Shown piece by piece: positions 55,480-64,000 of a DNA stretch of 64,000 bases. Position 1 is the stretch's first letter. Each line of letters opens with the position of its first letter. The position numbers and the translations under genes were made by a program. Where the stretch lies: positions 1,612,001-1,676,000 of the forward strand of contig JAPEIS010000004.1 of assembly GCA_029531795.1 (NCBI GenBank). The letters are read 5' to 3'. The DNA is from Sclerotinia nivalis (taxonomy: Eukaryota > Ascomycota > Leotiomycetes > Helotiales > Sclerotiniaceae). The notes under the pieces are model-generated. The model saw nothing but the letters and a program-made list of their open reading frames with translations, searched no databases and was not told the DNA's origin.

Positions 55480-55890
55480 AATGACGATTTTTCACCTTTT
55501 TAGATCATCATTATATATATGAAATATTAAGATGATTTATTAAATTTTGTATTTATAAAAAGATAATTAATCAAAATTTATTAAAAATTGATTAAAATAT
55601 TTTTATCTATTTTTGTTTTGAAGTTATATATATTCAAAATCAAAGAAATAAAAAAGTTCAAAAAAATCGCTTATTTTATATAAGGAAAATAAGAAGAAAA
55701 AAACGTTACACAATGAAAATTTTGAAAATTTCCAACTTTCAATACTTGTAATTTCCAATCAAAAATTATCAAAAATAAAATATATAATTTTCTGAAATAC
55801 TTTTATAAATAATTATTATATTCTAAAATTCCAATTGATTCTATTCGATATTGAAAAAGTTATTTGATATTTAATTTTATATGAGAAAAT
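55480..55890. other. Sharp AT-rich island
   Basis: About 400 bp made almost only of A and T, with long runs such as ATTAAATTTTGTATTTATAA, bounded on both sides by ordinary composition. No ORF is present. It fits an old, heavily mutated (RIP-type) repeat remnant; no recognisable element is left. Confidence 0.55.
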
Positions 55891-55949
55891 ATGGTTTTTG
55901 TAGGGATTCTGTCACGAATTCGAATGGTGTGCGGTAAGTGGATTCCAGA

Positions 55950-56410
55950 ACTCTTATGTAACCATCCTCCTACGGTGCTCTTCTATTCCATGCTGATTCT
56001 CCGCGCGAATTATATCAATGGCGCATTGGAAGTCTCGTTTGAACTGGACAAGACGTCCAAATCTAAGTCCGTGGCTGGACCAAACGATCTGCTTGTTTAT
56101 CTCATCCAGGGCTAGGCTTAGGATAAAAATGTCTTTCCCACCGATGAAAACCGACACGAAGTCGCCACCATGCTGTTGTCCCAGCCCTATAATAGCCGTC
56201 CACCTGCTGAATTCGTCTACTCCTCAAAGTGCAAAGCCAGTGAAGACGCTCTCGGAGAAGATGAAGATAGCAACAAACATAGTGTCAAGGGAGATAAGCA
56301 TGACCAAGGTTGCCAAGGCTGGCGATGCATTACAGTACGACGCCGATAGCTGAATCTGAGAAACGGGGAGCGAGATCTTCTGGTGATGGGGGTCCACTTG
56401 CGGTACCACA
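55950..56410 (-). pseudogene. Possible degenerate gene fragment
   Basis: The minus strand reads through a hydrophobic segment (TLVMLISLDTMFVAIFIFSE), TGA, then GVDEFSRWTAIIGLGQ, and in a shifted frame GGKDIFILSLALDEINKQIVWSSHG before another stop. The pieces look like consecutive parts of one protein broken by a stop and a frame shift, but I do not recognise it. Low confidence. Confidence 0.25.
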
Positions 56411-56494
56411 AATTCGTGACCATATTCATAGTAAATGACTTAGATTAAAGTAATATTAAAAATGCCTCTCATTGCCCTAGCATAAAAATTGTAT

Positions 56495-58002
56495 CTATTT
56501 CGCCTCACTCTCCTTCATGATTTTAGATAAGCACAAACAAACTTCCTCACACGTCGGGCGATCTACAGGATTGATTATAAGCATTTTCCTCAAAAGATCC
56601 AAATACTTCCCCCGCACCGATTCATCAACGAGTGTAAGACCACTCTTTTCCCATGGTGGTTGATCTGTTGCGTCCCCCTCTACCTTGACAGCAACGATGC
56701 CCTTTTCAAGTAGAGCTCTCGTCCAAGGTTCCGGGACAGGTGTGGCGATTTGTGTCATTATGCTTTTTAAAGCTGTGGCAGAATTTCGGGATGCGAAATA
56801 GAGAACGTCCTTTGGCCCTGACAATATTTCGAAGATCTGTTATATGTTAATTTTCCGTTAATGTCACTTAAAGTGTGGAGCATACCGTAACGGCCAATGC
56901 CCAGATGTCTGCTGGACGACCAGAATGGAATTTTAATGACGTTAGTTCTTCCATGAATGATTCTGGAGCTCTGACGGTACGTTTAGTCAATGGGATTTCG
57001 GTTGGCGTGTTTTGGTATGCTGCAATTTGGCAGAAGTATATTAGCAAAGAAGTGGTAAAGAAAGCAAAGAAGGGTGAGCCAGTTACCATTGCTAAGATCA
57101 ATGATTTGTAATTTTGCAGTGGAGAGAGCACCTTCGTGCGAGAGAACCTCTTTTGCGTAATCCAAAAACACATTGTTGCTCATGAGATATTTTGGTGGTT
57201 GGTAATTAGGAGGCGGCTGACGAACTCTTTCTTTTGAGTAAGGTATCGGAAGTATGGGAATCACATCTGGGAAATTGAGCTCTCCAATGAATTCATCTCC
57301 TGTGAACATAAATTCGGGTGAGATTTTCAGCGCGAGATTTCCTTGGTGTAAATCTAGATGGACTGATTAGTGAGGAATTTGGAAGGCAGTAAGGTTGGCA
57401 TACCGCCATGTGTGATATTTGTGCTATGTAGAAACGATAGACCAGATGCAAGTTCGAAGACAGTAGCCTTGAGATTTAGCTGTTCTTTTTGTTTCTGAGT
57501 GAGAAAAGTCCAAGGAATCAAAACATCGAAGACGAGGACCGTATGTTCATTTCTGAGACCGACTCGAAATGAATTTCGAAGTGTAACAACTGACTCTTGA
57601 CCTAGAGATCCTTCCGCTTCAGAGAGCGACTGGTAGAGAGAAAGCTCCGTGTCTCTTCCTCTAGAGAGGAATTTTAAAGCCACATGGGTTCTTGAGCCAA
57701 ATAATCAGATCCAATGTATAACAGAGGAATTTGGCCTCAACTTACTCATTTTCAAGATCGATCGCCAGCCAAACAGTAGAATAAGATCCATGACCAATCT
57801 TCAAGAGAACTTTATAACGATACAAATGAGATTCGTCTCCCTCGTCTTTTGGGGGAAAGAGATCGCCAATATGAACGGGAAACAAGGTGCCATCGGCATA
57901 ATAGTCCAAGTTTTCAAATGAAAAATTGCCTTCAAGAGAATAGGAAGACTCGAAATAATCTGAAATTGGGATCGGTGTCGGGTTTGATGACGTGTTTGTC
58001 AT
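56495..58002 (-). CDS. SRPK-like protein kinase with an HGDLHxGN catalytic loop
   Basis: Five exons on the minus strand: 58002-57746, 57690-57404, 57353-57087, 57019-56886 and 56836-56495, giving 428 residues; every junction keeps the frame and rebuilds a kinase motif. The ATG at 58002 (GAAAAATGAC context) is preferred to the upstream ATG at 58179. Visible motifs are the Gly loop KIGHGSYSTVW (68-78), VALK with Lys92, the catalytic loop HGDLHQGN (180-187) spliced from exons 2 and 3, the metal-binding DLSNA (267-271; SRPKs have DLGNA), RAPE (287-290) and DIWALAV. The opening YRYKVLLKIGHGSYSTVWLA and the DLxNA motif place it near the SR-protein kinases, fungal expanded group. Catalytic Asp182, Asn187 and Asp267 are present, so activity is plausible. 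Substrate unknown. Confidence 0.9.
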
Positions 58003-58492
58003 TTTTCTGTGTCTTGGGTTAAACTTATGAATATTGGGGCGGTATTTGGCAAGGCCGGAATGAAGACTTTTTTGGTGATTGAACTTTTGGAGTTGTGCTT
58101 TGTTGTAAGTTAGTAAGATCCCTTGAATTTTTTTATTAGGGTTAGTGCTGATATATTTTTGATAGTAAAGAAACTTCATTAAAAAGCTTGTTTCACGATA
58201 GATAACTCGAGGTCATCGCCACATTTTTTTTTGGACGCTTCAGGTGCAGTTGCGGATTTGGGGCAAGTTTAAGCCTGAGGCATCATTAGGTAATTTTAAA
58301 CTTAGAACTCCAGCTAGGTAGGTACAACCGTACCTTCAGCTGCTTTGAGTCTGCTTACCTACCTACTTTACCTACTAGGTGAACAAATCAAGGTCTATAT
58401 ATCGATTGAGCTGTGAGGTCGTATCATTCATGAGCGTTAGGGGTGGTTGTATTGGTCATACATTTAGCCAACATGAACCTATAAAGATACCC
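58003..58492. other. Intergenic upstream of the kinase gene
   Basis: No gene is recognised. An imperfect inverted repeat of CTAGGTAGGTA / TACCTACCTA(CTAGG) lies at about 58312-58380. Confidence 0.4.
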
Positions 58493-58690
58493 GATTAATA
58501 AATGTCAAGGGCTGCATTAGCATTGGCAATACAGTATGTCAGAGATGAGCTAACGTTATACATGCCTGATGAATAAGTGTGAAGGGCTGCATTGGTGTTA
58601 CAGTATGTCATTTTAAACGCACAGAGAGATGAGCTGATACATGATGAATAAGTGTCAAGGCTTGCATTAGCAATGTTGTAAGCCGACGTG
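58493..58690. repeat. Imperfect 75-bp tandem repeat, about 2.6 copies
   Basis: Copies at about 58493-58567, 58568-58641 and 58642-58690 (partial). Shared blocks are ATGAATAAGTGTCAAGG, GCTGCATT(A/G)G, ACAGTATGTCA and GAGATGAGCT. The copies differ by small indels as well as substitutions, unlike the duplication at 51.2 kb. Lies 200-400 bp upstream of the orphan gene. Confidence 0.8.
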
Positions 58691-58885
58691 AATGCACCAA
58701 AAAACAAGCTGAGGGGTCATGAAATATATATTCTGCACGACCTCATGAACACCTGATTCTCATCAAGTGGGAGTTAGTGAAGCACAGTAAGACCGACATC
58801 TGTTGTTTCTTCTTGCTCTCTTATATATAGCTTAAGCCCAACTCAGAAAATTATATCTCTATATCTCCATACCTCAAACGCAATC

Positions 58886-59525
58886 ATGGAACGCGACACA
58901 ACCGACCCAAACGACCGATGGTATACTCTTCCCGGTGTACCTAATGAGGCAATTGGCCTTTTAGTGTTGGGATACGGGGATACTAGTGTCCAAGTCGATG
59001 ATACATTCGTTCTAGAATATGTGGGAGGCTGGTGGGAGGCTGTAAAAGAGAAGACTAATGTATGTTGAATCTTTTAAGGTCCATCTTATCTCTAAAATAA
59101 AAACCAGGGGGACGCCTCTTTGTATGGCGGCGATGCAGCTGCGAAAGCGAGTAAAGAAAGCATTCAAAACACAGCCGTTAAAGTCGCAAAAGACGTTGGT
59201 TTGATTCTTGTTACGTATGCTCGCACTCTTCTATTTAATCCAAATCTCGACGAAAACTAATTAAAATAGGGGTGGAGGAAATTTACACTCAGCCGACACG
59301 ATTGCTACCACTGTTGATAAAGAGGAGCATATCACAGTCTCAATATTCAAACCCTCCGATATCAAAGCCGACAAAATCAAACATATTGGCATGGTACATA
59401 TCTACATAGATGCTACTACCCGAAAATATAGCGGATATGTTGTGGTCAAAAAGAATGGTACAATATTGCCAAAAACATGGCCGTCTATTTTCGCTTGGCA
59501 AAATGCTCAAACCAAGAAAGCATAA
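58886..59525 (+). CDS. Orphan 178-residue protein, three exons
   Basis: Exons 58886-59059, 59108-59214 and 59270-59525 with GTATGT and GTATGC donors and CCAG and ATAG acceptors; phases 0 and 2 join cleanly. The ATG follows a TATATATA box (about 58820-58829) by about 60 nt and a CGCAATC context. The protein has no signal peptide or membrane segment. It opens MERDTTDPNDRWYTL, has a Gly/Val-rich strand region (AIGLLVLGYGDTSVQV; FVLEYVGGWWEAV), an Ala/Lys-rich helix (GGDAAAKASKESIQNTAVKVAKDVGLILV), and an alternating beta-rich end (EEHITVSIFKPSD; IYIDATTRKYSGYVVVKKNG). I do not recognise a family. The intact splice sites and conserved frame argue for a real, expressed gene. Confidence 0.7.
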
Positions 59526-61780
59526 GGGGATGTTGAGGGGTGGCTGATTAGGGTTACGCTTGGAGTAGTAAACCTTTGTACCTGTGTCCATGTAAATTCA
59601 TGTTGAAAGCTCATATTTGATATCGCTTTAAGTATCAAAAACTTTAGGAGCTTTGATATAGCCTATGCAAAAAATGTTTTCTTCATTAGTTTGTATCAAG
59701 TGACTATAGTCAAAATATAAACCGCCTCAATGTACTTCTTGGAGTTTCACAATATTCAGATCAATATTTTTAGAATGCTTGGTATTAATTAGATGAATCC
59801 ACACTTTGTCTAATTTCTCTCCGCTGATATATCTCCCGTGTCTCGAATCGTCAGCCCAGTAGATCCATTCAAGCATGTATAGCAAGCTCCCTATCGATTG
59901 ATTGATTTAATTAACGTCCTTTCTCAGTCCAAGATTATATGGGACGGTCAAAAGCTCAACCGAGCTCTTGACAGAGGGTAATGGGGTACTGCTAGCTAAC
60001 TAATATACAAAAATTGTTATATTTTTAATAGGGGAAGTGAAAACAAATATTGGGGAATAAATCCATCTACTATATACGATACATATAATAAATAAATACC
60101 AATTAAAGTATTACATTCATTATTTTCCAAATCCAATCCCTTCATCAACCAAATTCAAACAACCTTCCTTTATATTAACTCTTTGTTCTATTCGTAACTT
60201 CTCAGCAATCATACCTTACCTAATATCGATTTCATAGAACCCCCCAAACCGTGGGGATATTGATCCTACAAGGTGCCCCAATCCTATATATAGTATATCC
60301 TCCATTGAATTCTATAGCAGATACATCATTAACTCGGATCGTTCCACGCAGCTCCTCCAAGTATATAAATTGTTGTTATTTTGATTCGAATCGAAAGTAG
60401 GAGGTAAGGCCTGAGCTTTATACAAACCGAATTTGATAAATCACATCCGATACCCCAAAGGGCTTTTGGAAATGATTTTGTGATGAGTTCTTTGTTTCGT
60501 AATAAAAATAGTATTGTAGAGAATATAATCCGATAATGTAATTGTTAAAAAAAACCGTCCAGCTTTCTCGGATACAATGCAAACGCAGCTTATGCGCAAT
60601 CTTTATGGCTGCCATACATAGCATATACCTTACGGCCATGTGCATTGAGCTGGTTTGACTGCGGGGTACACTTGTTGTAATTGGTAAAGGCCTAATGCAG
60701 TGTCAAACCAATATCATTGCGCGCCTCATGCTAACACACAGCTTCTGATTCTAGAAGCTGTTCACATTGCAAAAATCCTTCAATTTGAGGTTAATCAATT
60801 TATGTGTCCCACTAACATTGATGGAGGCCTTTCTCAGACTGTTTCCATCGTTTAATCTTTGGCAATCAATCCGCCGTGCAGATTGTTTTTTGGATCAACA
60901 GATATTATACAGTTAGTAATACCTGGTCACCCAAGTAACCTTACACTTTTACAAATTCAAGTTCCAAAAAATTGGAAATCTACCATCACCATGTCGACGC
61001 TCCACGACTCATTTACCTTCTTCTCAAAACTTGTTATTGAGCTTCGCTTGATGGTGTAGTACACATGTTAAAGTTAAGCGAATCGTTGGAGGATTGTGAT
61101 GCTGACCTGACGAATGATCAATTGGTTCCGAAATTTACTTGTCTGAATTATGGTGATAATTGCACAAACTCGAGGCATGTTTGTTTTTGAGAGTGGTATG
61201 AGTGGGCTGCGCCGCTGGCTGGACCAAGGAGGTTACGGAAGGCTACTTAACTAGGACGAGCATCTTCACAGAAATGTCCAGAGAACTTTTCTCGTTGTAG
61301 ATGAAGACATAACGCGAAGGCCTAGGTAGGCCACATATGCCGAAATAATGGGACTGATAAACAAAATCGAGGAATTATGCATTGAAATGCCATCTTACCT
61401 TTTCCTTCTTGGGGATGTTGGGATCTAGTGGATGAATTAGACCGATGATCCAATCCAATGAATAAATGAAGTTGATGGACGTAATGGTAAAACGGGAATT
61501 AAAATCCAAGTTTTTGCCCTTGATCCCACTCGTCCAATCTCAAAGCTTTTACTCAACCTTGCGCTACGAGAAACGGTTGTCTGTGAACAACTTTTAATAT
61601 CTGCAACGTAGAAGTTGACGTTTGTGAAGGTTTCACCGCCTTTTGGCAGAAAATAGTACGCAACCTCGACATCTCCAACACCTTGAAAACCACATTCTTC
61701 AGCGCAATTCTCGAAATATACTCTCATAATTTCTTACAATTCATCCTGGCTTCTCTAAAAATCATATCGTCGCATCCATA
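59526..61780. other. Long intergenic region, no gene confidently recognised
   Basis: About 2.25 kb. A 96-codon minus-strand frame at 61437-61727, ending 54 bp before the WBP11 start, is coding-like but unsupported. The rest is AT-rich with short frames only. Confidence 0.4.
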
Positions 61781-62738
61781 ATGCCCAAAGAAAAGTCCGT
61801 CAATCCCGCACAAGCCCAGCGCAAAGCTGAAAAGGCAAAGGCTATCAAAAAAGGTATGTATGCAATCATTTCAATGCAGGTATTAGCTTGTGCAGAATGT
61901 TAATACATGTCCAGGCAAGGCCTCTCTACAAGCTCAAAAAAATGAACGACTCGCCAAAAAGAATCCACAACGTCTACAAGCCCAACTCGATGACCTCAAA
62001 AAGATAGAAAGTTCTGGTGGAAAACTCACAAGTCATGAACGGTCATTAGTAGATGGACTAGAAAAGGAAATAAAAGCTGTAAATAAAGCGCGCGAAGCTT
62101 TGGGTGATGCAGCACCCCAGTTTTCACAATCGAGGGGTGGATCTGGTGGGGATAGGGGAGGAAGAGGAGGTTTTGGTGGGAGAGGTGGCGGCGGTGTTTT
62201 GGGGAAAAGGAGAAGGGATGGGGGAATGGAGGAGGAGAGTAGTGACTCGGATGTAGATGAGGAGGTTAAGAGGATACCGATGCCGAGAGATACACCACCT
62301 CCGTTCCCGAAAGAAGTGCTGGATAAATGGTATGCAGCGCGACGGGCACGGTATCAGGCGCAAAATCAAAATCAAAATGACGAGAGGAGTGGAGGAACAA
62401 ATGCAAATTCTATACCATTGGGAGGAAAGGATCGTGGGGATTTCGGTGGTCAGGATTCTGGAAGTGGTAAGAAGGTGCAGCAGGAAGTTAAGACGGTATA
62501 TGAAGCGAAACCACAAATACGAGATTTAAGGAAGGAGGCTGTGGCTTTTGTACCGGCGGCTGTGAGGGCGAAGATGCAAAAAGGGAAAGGAGAAGGTGGA
62601 TTAATGGAGCCGGAAGAGATGGAAAGGTTAGAAAAAGAAGGTTATATTGCTGGCAGTGGTGGGCAAAGGGAAGATGCTGGAGATGGTGGACAAATGAATG
62701 TAGAGATGGAGGAAGTGGAGGATGAGGAATATGCTTAG
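61781..62738 (+). CDS. WBP11/NpwBP-like splicing factor
   Basis: Two exons, 61781-61853 and 61915-62738, with a GTATGT donor and a CCAG acceptor, giving 298 residues. The N-terminus MPKEKSVNPAQAQRKAEKAKAIKKGK matches the Wbp11/ELF5/Saf1 N-terminal domain, and NPQRLQAQLDDLKKIE continues it. A Gly/Arg-rich tract (GGRGGFGGRGGGG), an acidic stretch (EEESSDSDVDEE), PMPRDTPPPFP (a proline segment suited to WW domains) and RDLRKEAVAFVPAAVRAK follow; the last is the conserved C-terminal block of the family. WBP11 proteins are nuclear, bind WW-domain splicing factors such as PQBP1, and associate with the spliceosome. It is shorter than animal WBP11 (about 640 residues), as usual in fungi. Confidence 0.88.
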
Positions 62739-64000
62739 GTTGCATTGACAAATGTGGAGAGTATATATGTATGATACGTGATGAATGATACCCCTTTGAA
62801 ATTGAACAAAAAATCAATCTCTAACGCACTGCGTAAAAAACGGACACTCAATGGTAATTGTCGCGTTCAAATCTCACGGAGTCAGAGAAGCTGGAAAGTA
62901 CTATACAAGTGTATGCAATGTGAAGTCAAAAATGAATTGCCGCGACAAGAAGGTTCTGGTGCTCAGACTGTTCGCAATATTCAATGAAATGCAACGACTG
63001 TGCCAAAGTTCGGCGTTTTCGGTCTAGCAACGTTGAGTGGATGGGTTTCATGGCAGGGCTACTTTTCTGATGCCAACAGCTTCTTATGGCCGCAACTGCG
63101 TAACGGCTCAACGTTGGTACTAAACCCAAAATCGTGTATAGCCAACCCAAGAATTTTCTCGATGTGTGCTAGAGCTTTCCTTTCTACTTATACGGCATGA
63201 TAAAGAACTGGAAAAAGCACAATGTTGACACGCAGTCGGAGGGTATCAATGCTACCAAGTCTCATATTTTCCTTATTAGGAGTTCTGCCTAGTAATTTGG
63301 CATACCAAGTCCTTTTGCTGGAGATCTGTCTGATGAGATAAGAAGGGAATATCTAAACCAACAAGTACTTAGTTTGGAGGCTATTCATCAGCTTTCCGGA
63401 AAGGTTTCACTCTAACACTCGTTGACACTCATTCAGATATTACACACCCACATCGCATACCACTCGAGGGAAACAACCTTCGCATGTACCCCTCTGCCAT
63501 CCTCATCCCTCTCCTTTTACCGAGCATCATGTAATTACTGTACATCTAATCAACCGTCGAAAGAATACACGGACGTCTATCTGGCATCAGATTCATGGCC
63601 AACAATTCGAGATATTCTTACCAATTTTGTACGAATCCTGTAGCACGGCTAACTCTCCTTGTTTCAAGCTCGTTATGATGTTATGGTTCAAGTTCGGGTG
63701 ACCTCCCATTTTAGAGGATCATTGGGATATTGCGTATCTCGGGATGCAGAAAGGTCACTAGTCATTGATCGATATCTCAATATCTAAGTCGAAATTTTAC
63801 CGGAGGAGGAATCTTGTATGCCAAACTCTATAATTTCTGATCCCCTTTCGCTATCATTATTAGACGGTCTTATATTTATATCCCCACTCACCTACTGCTC
63901 GTCCTTCGCCCAGCTGCTCTGTATCATATTCATAGTAATATGATAGTCCTCTGGAGATTCATAATTCACGACTGAATAAATGTGTCCAATTATCCGGATT
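62739..64000. other. Intergenic to the window end, no gene recognised
   Basis: About 1.26 kb with short frames on both strands and no family motif. A gene could begin or end beyond the right edge, but nothing in the sequence shows it. Confidence 0.4.

Noticed and set aside
61437..61727. 96-codon minus-strand frame just upstream of the WBP11-like gene
   Set aside because: Coding-like composition, but it ends 54 bp from the WBP11 start, has no family motif or splice context, and probably overlaps promoter or leader DNA.

Overview
The window is eukaryotic and looks like a filamentous ascomycete, most likely Leotiomycetes/Helotiales (Botrytis- or Sclerotinia-like). The introns are short (about 45-235 nt, one of 469 nt) with GTAAGT-type donors, CTAAC/CTGAT-type branch sites and CAG/TAG acceptors. 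Intergenic regions are long, microsatellites are common, and a decayed LTR retrotransposon plus a tandem duplication carry the transition-biased scars expected from repeat-induced point mutation (RIP). The genus is inferred from overall character and protein style, not from a database match.

Layout. Positions 1-7150 hold a decayed Ty3/Gypsy chromovirus on the minus strand (gag, zinc knuckle, protease, RT, RNase H, integrase, chromodomain). A second, broken ORF lies on the opposite strand beyond the end of pol. Positions 7165-7450 hold a cluster of GC-rich hairpins in AT-rich DNA. Positions 8.8-18.0 kb hold ordinary genes: a small TPR-like protein, a 1185-residue coiled-coil protein, a DUF92/TMEM19 membrane protein (minus strand) and a secreted amidase. 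Positions 18-22.5 kb are nearly empty. Positions 22.5-25.5 kb hold a divergent pair, RNase P subunit RPR2 (minus) and DECD-box helicase SUB2 (plus).

Positions 26.9-35.0 kb are a decay zone: a FluG-type glutamine synthetase pseudogene, one intact isochorismatase-family hydrolase, an NB-ARC/TPR (NLR-like) pseudogene whose nucleotide-binding core is missing, and a second degenerate fungal-specific gene. Positions 35-40.6 kb are intergenic. Positions 40.6-43.3 kb hold a ketopantoate-reductase-like protein with a large disordered tail. Positions 43.3-46.5 kb are rich in mini- and microsatellites. A small CxxC protein (minus) and RNase P/MRP subunit POP1 (plus) are divergent at 46.5-50.7 kb. At 51.2-52.2 kb a tandem duplication of about 482 bp has diverged almost only by transitions.

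Positions 52.8-59.5 kb are accessory: a 2EXR-type protein, a chimera of a dead dynamin-like GTPase fragment with a C-terminal beta-trefoil-like domain, an AT island, an SRPK-like kinase with an unusual catalytic loop, and an orphan 178-residue protein. A WBP11-like splicing factor lies at 61.8-62.7 kb.

Together, conserved RNA-processing genes (RPR2, SUB2, POP1, WBP11) are interspersed with fast-evolving or decaying accessory loci. Nothing indicates that these genes form one pathway. The best candidates for something new are the dynamin/trefoil chimera, the antisense ORF inside the chromovirus, and the RIP-marked tandem duplication.
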